DNA from: Monosporascus cannonballus
Taxonomy: Eukaryota; Ascomycota; Sordariomycetes; Xylariales
Length of the DNA stretch: 64,000 nt
Assembly (NCBI GenBank): GCA_004154925.1
Contig: QJNS01000028.1
Coordinates: 1 to 64,000 of the forward strand
Direction of reading: 5' to 3'
Below, in pieces: positions 47,315-59,056 of the stretch. The notes beneath the pieces are model-generated. The model was not told the DNA's origin. It saw only the letters and a program-made list of their open reading frames with translations, and ran no database searches. Made by a program: the position numbers and the translations under genes. Positions within the stretch are counted from its first letter, which is position 1. The number at the start of each line of letters is the position of its first letter.

Positions 47315-49104
47315 CTACTTCTTATTCTCCCGCGCTCTGATGTGGATTTTGAACCTCATATCCGGTGCGAAGCTTCCATTGGGCATAGAGGCTCGCTTAG
47401 GGCTCATGACGCCATCAAGGGGTCGGATATCATAGTTCATGAGCAAGTGTGTCAATACTATCTTCAAAGTGTTTGCCGCGTATATTCTGCCTGGACAGGC
47501 TTGAGAACCGTCTCCCCAGCCTGGTGAGTCCGAGCCGAGGCTCACGAACTGATGTCGAGCCTCGTGGCCTGGCTTTTGTCGCAGCTGAAGAAATCGCATC
47601 GGGTCAAATAACTCCGGGTTATCCCACATCTGGTCGCTTCTGGTAAGATGATAGGCATCCACACATATTAAGCTTCCGGCAGGTAATTCGGGCCCGACTG
47701 AGAGCCGGACACTTTTGCGTAGCCTTCGATTAAGCACCACTGGTAAGAAGTGATATTAGTGATATGAACACCCACTGACGGAATAGGTGATCACGCACAA
47801 TGGCTAACTGGATACATTCGCGCAGATTCGCACATAACACTGTCTAATTTGGGTAGTTCATCCAAGTGTGTTTGCGGAAGGTGGCCATCCTACAACAGCT
47901 TTCGTTAACGACGGAATCAAACGCAAGAGATGGAGAATCTTCTCACCACAATGACACCCAAAATCTCCCGCCTTAATTCATCGACTAGAGCTGGTCGGGT
48001 AGCCAACTCTGCTATGATATAGTAGAGCACCCCGGCTGAAGTTCCAGTAGACATGAATGCTGCTATGATTAAGTCATGAATGATACGGTCAAGCATACGC
48101 CCATCAGACCGATATCGCGAACTTAGCAATACAGAAACCGGTGGGAATTTTTTTGATGAAGTTCGAACTGGTCCTTCCTGTTCCTGCGCTTTCTGTGGCG
48201 TTCGATGTTCCAGTATGTCCCGCTTGACTACGGGAATGAGCAGTCTTCCCATGTACCACTTTACCAGCCTCGCTGGCAGAAAGACGAATAGGGAAACAAT
48301 AGGACGAAGTATGGCTGGTACTGAGTGAGCGCCGTATACACCCATCATGATGGCAACTGGAAATAGCTGTACGGCGCTCAACCAACGAGTATCGGTGCCC
48401 AAATAATCGCCCATTAAACCGACTGCATTTGTTCTCACTACGACGTCTTGGATAGTCCAAAAAAGTGGTATCGGTTTCCATTCTTGACAAGAATCAAGTG
48501 CGGCGTCGAATGCCTTGCGGGCATGATTCTGGCGTTCATGGACTTGGGCGGGAAGAGAGCGAGCTAAATCGCCAGCAAATGTTTTGTGCAACACGCCTGA
48601 ATGGCTGCCCAGCAAGCGCCAGCCTTGGGTAATAACGTGCGTAAACCATTCAACTGAGGAAGCGGTCGTTTCTGGCAGACGTTTCACCTCGTCGAAGCAG
48701 GGGGATGGATATACAACATACTCATATCCTGAGTAGTTGATTATATAGGGAGATTTTGGGAATCTGCGAGCCCCTTCCCGCAGAAGCGCTTCATAATCCC
48801 ATCCATAGGTACCCTTCCAACGTTGGAGCACGGGAATGCCTAGTGACGTGAGTGGCGTAAGGGAAAGGAAGATCCGGTCTAATACGTGAACAAAGATGAT
48901 GAGTAACGGTGTGCTTAAGATGAATCGTGTTTTAAAAGAACTAGACAGCCAGAGTTGGTACGCATCCGATAGCAACAGGCTCAAGTCGTGTTTGAGTTTT
49001 CTTAGAAATAGGCCGAAGAGTTCCTGCCGGGTCACGCGCAACGGAGAAAAGGCGCCCCTAAAAACTGTGTATTGTTCTAGGATATATTGCATAGTCTGCC
49101 ACAT
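47315..49104 (-). CDS. Cytochrome P450 monooxygenase, secondary-metabolism type
   Basis: Membrane-bound heme-thiolate oxygenase. Minus-strand exons 49,104-47,947, 47,889-47,799 and 47,739-47,315, GT-AG and in phase, 557 residues. An N-terminal membrane anchor (RFILSTPLLIIFVHVLDRIF, about 60-80) follows a longer-than-usual leader. The I-helix region reads AAFMSTGTSAG, lacking the acidic residue usually before the conserved Thr. E407-x-x-R410 is in MCESARMYP, the PERF-like segment is FDPMRFLQ, and the heme ligand Cys498 is in GWGDGSQACPGR. This heme signature is common in fungal polyketide and terpenoid P450s such as ent-kaurene-oxidase-like enzymes. The gene is divergent from the Diels-Alderase across 397 bp, so both probably act on one product, the P450 as a tailoring oxidase. 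The gene appears intact; the inner Met five codons later is an alternative start. Confidence 0.92.
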
Positions 49105-49501
49105 TGTTGCTTGACGGGTCTTGGGAACAGCCAGAAAGTGGTGCGGATGATCGGGGCCGGATACTCAAGTGGAAGCTGATGCTCAATGCATGTGTGCTTC
49201 GTAAATAAAAACCCAACATCAATGGAGAAGGCTTACATGGGTATACAGAGTACTGGCTTCTCATGATAGCCATCCTGCATTGGCTACCCTTTCATCGGAG
49301 TCGCCTAATCGGAGTCGCATATCGGAGTCACTTGCTCGGAGTGGATCCCAGCTTGCTTCCGGTTCTTAGTCGCCGGTCATACCCTCGGGCTTTAAAGCAT
49401 CAGGGTAAGTAGACTGGCCCCGGTATTCCATTCGCATTTCGAAATTACCATTGATGTTTTTGCAGAAAGCAAGGTCATTACGTTGCGAAAACTATTTCGC
49501 C
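49105..49501. promoter_or_regulatory. Bidirectional promoter with four tandem TCGGAGT motifs
   Basis: Shared upstream region of the P450 and the Diels-Alderase. At 49,295, 49,309, 49,322 and 49,336 start copies of TCGGAGTCGC, TCGGAGTCGC, TCGGAGTCAC and TCGGAGTGGA, spaced 14, 13 and 14 bp. CGG-containing direct repeats are typical targets of Zn2Cys6 regulators, which commonly control fungal biosynthetic clusters. The regulator is not in the window. Confidence 0.6.
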
Positions 49502-50746
49502 ATGCGAATTCTATACCTTAGCGGTATCGTTTATCTTGTCCACGGGGTCCTCTGCACCGGCCAAACTTCAGCCGAACTACCACCAGGCTGGTCAGAAACA
49601 TGGAGCACTGAACCCCTTGTTGCTGTAGATGATGATTGCAGCGTGAGCCGCGTGACGAGATACGATATGACCAGGGGGAAAGTCGAAGTCCCCCTTTCAA
49701 CAAGCCCCCTTGATGATTTCGAGTGGCCACGTATCGCACCCATGAACTCGACAGCCGGCGAGCAATGGGAATTCGACGGTATTCGGCAGGATGGAAAAGA
49801 ATCATTTTGCTTCGGGTTTTACCGAGACCCCACCTACTCTTTCCTCGGCACGGGCAACTTGAGGGCTTATGTCGAATTCGGGTTTGCAAATGGCTCTCGT
49901 TACGCTGTCGTGGATTACGCCGAGGAGTCAACTATTATCTCGTGTCCTGGCCGCGGCACTCGCGGTATTTGGCGGGGTGATAGTTGGTCTTACACGTTCG
50001 AAGTCTCAAACGATATGACCAGAACTAAAATTATTATGGATAACCCCGAGGCAAAGGGGGTTATCGTCATGACATCCGTTGCAAGCCCACGATATGCCGA
50101 TAATAACATTTGGCCTTCAAAGGACGCCATTCTGGCCACGGTTCCCCATTTCTACTGGGTTGAGCCGGTCCCTGTGGCTGACATTTACATCGAAGCGGTT
50201 ATTAAAGGAGAGTCTGTTAAATGGGCTGGCATGGGGGGTCATGAAAGACTTTGGGGTGCCTTTAATTGGTATACTTGCCTCGATGGTATGGTTGCAATAC
50301 GCCTGCACGCTGGGCCGTACGCCCTGTCGTTCGTCCAATTCGATTCTGCCAGACAGAAAGGATTACAAGCTTCTGCACTGATGTTGGCCGAGAACGGAAC
50401 AACCATTTTTAGAACGAGACTAATGGGGTCGTCAAAGGACGATAACTATGCCGTGGTGCGTAAAGTATACGATCGGAGTGGTATTACCACTTCGATTTTA
50501 GCAGACAAGGTAACAGGATTTGTCATAGACCTGGTTTCACCTAGCCAGCAGCGAGAATGGAGGTTCGCTATAACACACCGAAATATTGGGTTTGAATACT
50601 TCTTAGGCCAGGGTGCAGGCGGTACAGCCTATTCAGGGGTTGTGGAAGGGGGGATGGTTGGATTGACACCCTGGACAGGTCCTGCATTCACCGAGGTAAT
50701 GAGATTCCCTCAAAAATCAATGTTATTGACGAATAATTTCGTTTGA
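49502..50746 (+). CDS. Diels-Alderase, decalin-forming type (Fsa2/CghA/MycB family)
   Basis: Single-exon gene, 414 residues from the ATG at 49,502. This start puts a signal-like segment (MRILYLSGIVYLVHGVLC) at the N-terminus; an in-frame ATG at 49,451 would add 17 residues before it. Family blocks are clear: HFYWVEPVPVADIYIEAVIK, VKWAGMGGHERLWGAFNWYT, GPYALSFVQF, DKVTGFVIDLVSPSQQREWR, FAITHRNIGFEYFLGQGAGG, then TAYSGVVEGG. Relatives have a two-domain lipocalin-like beta fold and catalyse the intramolecular [4+2] cyclisation that forms the decalin of equisetin- and Sch210972-type polyenoyl tetramic acids. Neighbouring P450 and trans-enoyl reductase genes fit such a pathway. Product and stereochemistry cannot be read from the sequence. 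Confidence 0.88.
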   Translation: MRILYLSGIVYLVHGVLCTGQTSAELPPGWSETWSTEPLVAVDDDCSVSRVTRYDMTRGKVEVPLSTSPLDDFEWPRIAPMNSTAGEQWEFDGIRQDGKESFCFGFYRDPTYSFLGTGNLRAYVEFGFANGSRYAVVDYAEESTIISCPGRGTRGIWRGDSWSYTFEVSNDMTRTKIIMDNPEAKGVIVMTSVASPRYADNNIWPSKDAILATVPHFYWVEPVPVADIYIEAVIKGESVKWAGMGGHERLWGAFNWYTCLDGMVAIRLHAGPYALSFVQFDSARQKGLQASALMLAENGTTIFRTRLMGSSKDDNYAVVRKVYDRSGITTSILADKVTGFVIDLVSPSQQREWRFAITHRNIGFEYFLGQGAGGTAYSGVVEGGMVGLTPWTGPAFTEVMRFPQKSMLLTNNFV

Positions 50747-50926
50747 CCACACTATGATCCCTCTCACAAATTGTATGTAGAAATCTAAGTATACCACTTT
50801 TCCCAATGAAATCATCGAAGTAAGGAAGCGCAAAGTTCATCCGCGAAGCACAGGAGTAAGAAACGTCTCCAGCATGTTCAACTGTGATATGGAGAAACTT
50901 ATATTATACTATGAGTAGAATGGAAC

Positions 50927-51455
50927 TTAACAGATCCAATAGACCAGTTTCTTGCCGGACATAGCGTGTCGTCTTATCAACTCTATTCCCCCCAGAACAC
51001 CTTCCAACCCAACCTCTTCATGGATCTCTACCGGATGGGGTCTGATCTCCCCTTTGTCCAGCAGCTGCTGGGCCGAAAGAAACAATTCTCTACCAAATAC
51101 ACGTAGCTGTGCATTTCCCTCGATGTTATAAGGTTCTTTCCATCCAATCTTCTTTCCGAGAAGAGCCGGCCCTAGGATCCACTCCGCCCTAACTCTTTTG
51201 CGTGTATTGGACCGTTCCGGAAATGGCTCCAATGTCGTATATCGCCCGCCAGCACGACCTATCGCTTTGTAACAGTATTGCATGCTCGAACCCCCACGGA
51301 AACAGTCAAGAGCATAACATAATGCGTTTTTTGTATATTCCCGGATCTGATCGGCACTATCGGGGTCATGATAGTCGAACGCTTTTTCCGCACCATAACT
51401 CTTGACGAGAGGGAAGTTGTTCGCCGAACATGTGGTAATTGGAATCAGGCCGGAC
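50927..51455 (-). pseudogene. Trans-acting enoyl reductase, 3' exon only (5' part missing)
   Basis: Zinc-independent medium-chain reductase family (LovC-like) that works in trans with PKS-NRPS enzymes lacking an active ER domain. One open exon of 176 codons is preceded on the minus strand by an acceptor (TTCTAG|G at about 51,456). It reads GLIPITTCSANNFPLVKSYG, AEKAFDYHDP, IREYTKNALCYALDC, CYKAIGRAGGRYTTLEPFPE, LGPALLGKKIGWKEPYNIEG, then HPVEIHEEVGLEGVLGG and KKLVYWIC. These cover the last half of the cofactor domain and the C-terminus. The N-terminal half is absent up to element D, whose start lies about 40 bp away inside what would be an intron. Either the gene is split by the insertion, with the rest beyond the right edge, or it is truncated. 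Confidence 0.82.
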
Positions 51456-51496
51456 CTAGAACATAACAGTTAATAACCACGCTCTTCTCTAGTTGT

Positions 51497-51788
51497 CAGG
51501 TGCCAAGGTGCGACCCCCTTTCCGGGGCCCAGCGCCCCACCAGTGTGGCTCCAGTTTGTGTATATATAGGGGGGCTTCGCCCCCGAGTAATTAAAAGAGG
51601 GCAGGCATTAATGGTTATCTATTTACTATCCATATTATGAACTACCTGCTAGGCTGCTTTTTTTGCCTTTTACTCCGTGTTTTACTATTTTCCCTAATAT
51701 GTTAATGCCTTTATTTATTTGCGCGGACCGTTAGGTAAAAAATAGTTTACAGCGACCAATAAACGAAAATATTATAAGATGGCAAAAT
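51497..51788 (+). mobile_element. Left end of element D (probable 5' LTR and leader)
   Basis: Composition changes and a TGTCAGGTGCCAAGG start appears right after TCTCTAGT. The sequence is moderately GC-rich at first (G6/C5 hairpin at about 51,548-51,567), then AT-rich. Element C inserts at 51,789. The LTR's inner end is not resolved because its partner is outside the window. Confidence 0.45.
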
Positions 51789-52206
51789 TGTTACGGATCC
51801 CCGAATAGACCCGTTCTGGAGGCCCCAGGGCTGCAGAAAAGGGAAAAGCTCCACATTCTAAGTTACGTAACTTAAAGTGATTTAACTGATTTATTAAATT
51901 ATACAGATTACTATAATCTGGATAATTTAATAAATCCAAAAAATTAGTATTACATTAGTAAGATGGAAAAAGGTATAAGATTTCAGGTTTTTTATGTAAA
52001 TAACCACCTATTTAATTCCGCTTTTTAGCTATTAATTTAAGCTTTTAGCCAGAGGTAACCGTACCGTTCTTTAATTAAAAAAGGAATACCGTAAAATTTC
52101 CTTAACGAACATATTAAGTTATTTCTCGCCTTATTATTACCTGTAAATTAAAACTTTTTTCGGATATTATTTATATTACCAAATAATATATAATAAGTTT
52201 ATTATA
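51789..52206 (+). repeat. 5' LTR of element C
   Basis: 418 bp; the partner is at 58,634-59,051 with the same length and mainly transition differences. Confidence 0.92.
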
Positions 52207-55200
52207 TTTTAATAATTTTTAATTAATAATTCACGAATAATTTAAAGCCTAGTTAAATATAAGTTTTTTTAAATTTAATAAAAACGATATTATAAAACGA
52301 CGTTTAAAAAATAAATAACATATTTAATTCCCGTTATTAATTAGTAAAGAATTAATAACCGGATTAAATAATTTACTACCTATTAAAAAAAATTTTAATT
52401 AATTAATAATATGGTTTTATTTATTATTCGATCTTAAGGAAAACCATCTTTATAATCTAAATAATAACTTACCCCAGCCCTTAAGGATATTATCGAGGTC
52501 CAGGGAAAAAAATCGGAAAAAAAAATAATTAAGGAAGGAATTAAGGAAAAATATAAAGCCGAAATCCTAAAAGGAAAAAAAAAATTTATTACGAAAAAAA
52601 GATTAAATTTTTTGGCCTAAAAAGTTCAAAGTTTAAAATAAGAAAATACCTGATTCGTTTAAGGAAGAAAACCGATTTTTCTTTAGTTTAACTCGGCCAA
52701 AGGACAAAGCCAAGGGGCTGGCTACCGACCACCCTTAATGGACATAGGACGAATACAAAAAAGAACCTTAATCTTATTATTATTCGGTATTAACCGGATA
52801 CGGGAAGGAATTATTTTACCTTTTAGTTATTACGGAATGCCAGATATTAAAAGCTATAAGCCAATTCCCCCTAAGCCTTATAACGGGTCGGAAAATCCTA
52901 ATAAATTTTTGGTTCAAACCAGGTTTTACCTTAAATTTTATAAAAGCTTTTTGACGAAAAATTATTAAAAAATAATAGTTATTTTTTAATTATTAACCGG
53001 ACGAATCCGAAAATGGTTTAAACTTATTTTAACGGATTATTTTAAAAAATATTTAAAATTTTTTTTAAACCTTATTAATTATATTTTTAGCAAATACGAA
53101 AATTTTGAAAAAAAAAATAAAAACCTTATTTGGAAATCCAAATAAAAAATAAGATGTTATTAAGTAATTTTATTTTTTTATTAAATTAAGTTAACCGTTA
53201 AATATATAATTAAGTTTAATTATTTGGCCGCCGTTTCGAATTTACCGGAAAACGCGTTATTTTACCCTTATTATAATGGCTTAAAGCTTTTGGTAAAAAA
53301 TAAAATATATAAAGTACTTAAGGTTAAATTTTTTGCGGAATATACCGATAAGGTTATTATTACCGACAGACGAATTTTCGACCGGTATTTCGAAAAAAAA
53401 AGGACCGGCAAACGAAATAATAATAAGGGTTCGAAAAGCCAGAATAAAAAGGATAAGGGTAAGCCTTAAAAAAAAGCAAATTTTATTTCGAAAAAACCTA
53501 AAAAAAACAAATTTAAAATAAAATATTTTAATTATGGCAAAAAAGGGCATTTTAAAAGCGAATATTATTTCCCCGTTAAAAGGAACTTTAAAAAAAGAAA
53601 AATTCCTTAATTTTAAAAAAAAATCAAAATAATAAAATAAAAAATAAATAATAAGGTAAAAAAAAAGGAAAAAAAGGTTAATTTAATTTTTTCTTAGCCA
53701 GAATTTATTATTGCCATAATTATTCAGATTTAGAACGATATTTTAAAATACGAAAATTATTTAATTTGCCAGGATTTTAAGGTTAAAACTTATAAGTATT
53801 ACTTAGGATAAACGGCTTCCAAAATAATTATAAGGTTAGGATATTAATATTATTTTAATTTTTAAAAATATAAGATGTATATAAAGGACGGTTAATTTCG
53901 ATTAAATATTAATAATTATAAATAATTATTCCCGGAGTTTTATAAATTTTCAAAATATATTATTTATTAAAAGATGTTATCGGTAAACTTTTATAATTTG
54001 TTATATTTTATTGCTTATTATTAAAATAATTATTTCGTTTATTTCCGAATTAAAAAGGATAATAATTTTTGGCCCGGATAAAATAATAAGACCTTTACCG
54101 AATTAAATAATAAATGTTAATATATAAAAACTTTACGATAACCAAAATATCCAAAATCTTATTATATGCACCTTAAGTTAAAACGGAATTAAAAAGCTAT
54201 ATTACAAAAATATTTATGTTATTTTCCGATACTTTACGTTTAATATAAATTCCTAAATATGGGAATATTTCCTTTGGAAAATTATTTTTTTATTTTTATA
54301 ACCTAGAAAATATAAAACCAAAAAATAAGTTAAGAAAAAAATCCAGTTTTAAAACTTCAATGCAAATACGGTAAAAAAACATAATTCCGGTATAAAAATA
54401 ATTAATATACCAAATATGTTATTAAAAAAGTTCACGAATAAAAATTTGCTTAAACCGGATAATATTAAAAGTTAAAAAATTACTAAGGCTTTCGAAATTA
54501 AGGTATTAAAAAGCTTTAATTTATAAAACTTTATGCGAAATAATTAAAGGATTACGTAATTAAATAAATTTTTTTAATATAAAAATAGGACGTTTAAGGC
54601 CATAATTAACTTAAAAGCCGAAAAAAATTTCATTTTTTTTTAATGGTAATAAAATATTAAATTCCTTAAAAATATAAGTTAAAATTTTATAAATTACGTA
54701 TAGTAAATGGAAACTTATTTACGTATAATAACGGATAAATCCTTCGAAAAACTAAAAAATTTCCGGTACAAATTTAAGGATATTAAAAATAAATCTTATT
54801 AGATATTGCCGATATTTCCGAATACGATATTATTTTGGGAATATTATAGTTTAAATCTAATAATTTATATATTGATTAAAAAAGCTAAATATTTTTATAA
54901 GAATAAAAATAAAAATTATCCGAAAAAGATAATTAGGAAATCTGTTATATTATTAAGGAAATCCAGATTGCAAATCAGATTTCCAAAGTATTATCTAAGT
55001 ATCGACGATTCAAAAAATTATTTAAGGATAAAAAAAATTACGAATTATTATTATATAATTAATGGGATCACAAAATATTTATTAAAGAAAAATATTATCT
55101 TAAATTTTATAAGATTTATTATATAAACCCCAATAAGTTAAAAACTTTGTGAAAAAGTATTTAACTTAACTTAAAAAAAGATATATTTAATTTTTTGATT

Positions 55201-58029
55201 TTTTTGTTAAATACCTTATCTTTATAATACCAAAAACCAAAGATAAAAAGTAAAAAATTAATAAAAATGGAAATCTGGTTTTTAGAAAAATAATCGATTA
55301 TTAATAGTTAAACGATATTACGATTAAAAACGGATATTTTTTAACTTTTATAAATACGTTAAAAAAAATATTAACAAAGTAAAATAGTTTATTATATTTA
55401 ATTTCCGAAATAGATATTACCGTATTAAAATGGCCAAAAAAAAATGGCATTTAAAATAATATATGGATTTTATAAATACAGAATAATGCCTATAGGATTT
55501 ATTAATGTTTCCGCCAGCTTTTAACGCCTAATAATAATTACGTTCAGAAAATTTCTGGATAAATTTATTTTCGTTTATCTTGACGATATCCTTATTTATT
55601 CCGAGATTTTGGAAAAATACAAAAAACATATTACTTAAATGTTTTAAACGCTGGATAAAGCAAATATCTAAGTTAACCCGGCCAAGAATATATGGCATAC
55701 GCAGAAATTGGATTTTCTGGAATATATTTTTATTTTCGGCCAAATTCAGATTTAATATTTTAAAATGGAAATAATTAAGGATTAATTTATTCCCAATAAG
55801 GCAACCGTTATAAATATTTGATAAATTTTAGGATTTACAGGTTATATATATAACCTAATTAAGAAGTACAAAGATATTATTAGGTTATTAACGAAATTTA
55901 CCACCAAAAAGTACGTCGGAAAAGAATTCGAATTCCTAGAAAAAATAAAAAAAGTATTCCGGAAATTGAAGAAAATAATTATTAGTAAATTAATAATGAA
56001 AATACCAAATCTAAATAAAAAGAAATAATTAAAGATAAATGTTTTAAAATACGCTTTAAATATAATTTTAAAGCAATAAGAAAATAACGGCAAATAATAT
56101 TTAATAACTTATTACTTAAAAATATTTCGAAACGTAAAATTTAGATACTAGATTTACGACAAAAAGTTATTAATAATTATTAATATTTTTAAGGAATAAA
56201 AACTTTTTTTTAACGGAACGAAAAAATTTTTCGATATTTATTTTAATTATAAAAACTTTATTCGATTTATAAAAACTTAAGAATTAAATAAACGACATAA
56301 AAAATAAATAATTTTTCTATTTAGATTTAACTTTAAGATATATTATATTAAAAGAAAAAAAATATCTAAGCGGATATTTTTAATTGTAAAGGAAATTATA
56401 ATTCCAAAATCCCTAAAAAAAATATACAAATATTATAATATAATAAGGACGGTACCGTATAATTATATAAAATAATAAAAATATTAACGCCCGAATTTTT
56501 AATATAATTCCGAAATTTTTACGATATGGAAAAATAAAAGGAAATTTAATAATTAAAAGGATAATTAAAGGATTAATTATTATATTATGGCAAAATTTAT
56601 ATTCCTAAGGAATAATAGGAATAATTTATAAAAAAATTTCATAAAAACTTATTATATGGATATTAAGGAATTTTTAAAATTACTAGACGGCTATAAAAAC
56701 GATATAATTTTCCAAAGTTACGCCGTATGGTTAAAAAAGTAATTAAGGATTATAATGTTTATAATAAGGCCAAAGTAATACGCCATAAGCCTTACGGGTT
56801 ATTACAACCTATTGATATTTTTAACAAAATGTGGAATATTATAACTTGGGATTTTATTATTAATTTATTACCATTTAAAAACCCAGTTACCGGAATCGAA
56901 TATAACGGAATATAGGTAATTATCGATAAATTTACTAAATATAAGTACTTTTTATTTTTTAAAGAAAATATAACGGCAAAATAATTAATTTACGTCTTTA
57001 TTAAATATTATTTTAATAAATACGGAATATTAAAAAAATTATTTCCGATAAAAATACGTTATTTATTTCGAAATTCGACATTAATTTTTTTAAATAAATA
57101 AATATTAAATTTAAGTTTTTAATAATATATTATCTTTAAACGGATAATTAAACCGAAAAATTAAATTAGATTTTGGAATAATATTTTCGGAATTATGTTA
57201 ATTATTAATAAAATAATTAGGTAAAGTTTTTACCATTAGCACAAATTATTTATAATATTTCCGTTAATAAGGATATAGGCGTATTTCCTTATACGGCTAT
57301 ATACGGATACGATATAAAAATAAAACGACCTAAATAACTATTTAATAAGGTACCAAAAATTATTATAATTATCTTAAAAGCAAAAATATTAACGATAAAA
57401 ATTAAAATAATTTAAGCCCGTTTCCAAAACGAATTATAATTTTTCCAATAACGGATAACCTAATATTATAATAAGAAAAAAATTAAGGAATTAATTTTAA
57501 CGAAAAAAGATAAGGTTTATTTATTATGCCAAAAATAAAACGCAATTTCGAATATTTTATAAATCAAAATAAAAAAATTTAACGACAAATTCGATTTTAA
57601 AAAGCTTAACCCGTTTAAAGTTAAAAAAGTTATTTCCAAAATTAATTACTAATTATTATTACTTAAAAACATAAAAATATACTTTATTTTCTATATTTTT
57701 TTGCTTAAACCAATACCTAAAAACGTTTTATTAAAAACAAACTTAAAATTCGAAAAGAATTTAAACGAATATAAAATTAAACAAATACTGGATTCCAGAA
57801 TAATTAAAAATAAAATCCAGTACCTAATTAAATAAGAAAAATATTTATATAAAAGAAATACGTAAAAATTATTTAATTACTTAATAAATATAATAAACCT
57901 AATTAAGACGTTTTACCGCCAAAATTTTAACCGATTATTTTTAATACGGCCAAAATCGTAAGTAATAATAATTTCTTACTTAAATCCAAATTTTCGGCGT
58001 TCTAATCGAAAGAAATAAATACCTTTATT

Positions 58030-58538
58030 ATGGCATTTATCTTTAAAATAAGTTGCGCTTATTTTGTTTTTATACGATATCGTTCCTTTTTCATTTTTTC
58101 CCGCTTTTTTAACTGGTCCAGTTCGTAATTTTCGAAAAGTAATTATAATTTTTTTTCTTTTAAAATATTTTCTTAATAACGTAAACGTTATAACTTATTT
58201 ATTTTTTTCGATATTTCCTTTTGAAATTTTCGTTATAATTTTACGAACTTATTTTTAATAATATAACGTTCCTTTTGGAAGCGATTATATTTAAAATTAA
58301 TATTTTTTAACGAAAATATGGTAATTGTTAATCCGTTATAATAACGTTAACGACGGATATAATAATAATAATTTGGAATATTTTTTATTATAAAGTATTT
58401 AAATTCCTTAAATAAAAAGTAATTAAAATAAGGTAATACCTTAAATCTAAATTTGAAAATATAAGTAAACCGGTTATTGCAAATTTGATATTAATTCGTA
58501 TAGGAAAAACGCACCGGTTTTTCTATTCGACCCGCCAT
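58030..58538 (-). pseudogene. Antisense ORF remnant at the 3' end of element C
   Basis: The minus strand from an ATG at 58,538 again begins MAGRI, as in element A, 96 bp before the 3' LTR. Later pieces are EISKKINKL and ENYELDQLKKREKMKKERYR, comparable to DMEAIEEFERLEKE in B. Several stops and probable frame changes. Confidence 0.4.
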
Positions 58539-58633
58539 AATAAGTTAATAATAAGAAAAATAGTTTTCAATTAGAAAGGAAAAATGCTTACCTTTTTATC
58601 TTTGGGATAAAAATCCTGAAAAAAGAAAAATGG

Positions 58634-59051
58634 TATTACGGATCCCCAAATAAACCCGTTTTGAAAGCCCTAAGGCTGTAAAAAAAGGAAAAGTTCCATA
58701 TTTTAAATTACGTAACTTAAAGTAATTTAATTAATTTATTAAATTATACAGATTATTATAATCTGGGTAATCTAATAAATCCAAAAAATTAATATTATAT
58801 TAATAAAATAAAAAAAGGTATAAAATTTTAAGTTTTTTATGTAAATAACAATTTACTTAGTTCTGCTTTTTAGCTATTAATCTAAGTTTTTAACTAGAAG
58901 TAACCGTACCGTTCTCTAATTAAGAAAGGAGTACCGTAAAATCTCCTTAACGAACATACTAAGTTATTCCTCGCCTTATTATTACTTGCAAATCAAGACC
59001 CTTTTCGGATACTGCTCATACTACCAGGTGGTATATGACAGGTTCGTTACA
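58634..59051 (+). repeat. 3' LTR of element C
   Basis: 418 bp, ending GGTTCGTTACA, preceded by the purine tract GAAAAAAGAAAAATGG. Its last ~100 bp are less mutated than in the 5' copy. Confidence 0.92.
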
Positions 59052-59056
59052 AAAAT

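Larger units (their letters stand above)
51789..59051 (+). mobile_element. Ty3/Gypsy retrotransposon C, complete, RIP-mutated, 7.26 kb
   Basis: LTRs of exactly 418 bp at 51,789-52,206 and 58,634-59,051, beginning TGTTACGG/TATTACGG and ending TTATA/TTACA. AAAAT is duplicated on both sides (51,784-51,788; 59,052-59,056). Gag remains at about 52,740-53,100 (MPDIKSYKPIPPKPYNGSEN). A zinc-knuckle-like piece lies near 53,520-53,580. Reverse transcriptase is at 55,440-55,640 with an unmutated YLDDILIYS, integrase at about 56,640-57,300 and a chromodomain-like tail near 57,750-57,850. All frames are broken. Confidence 0.93.
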
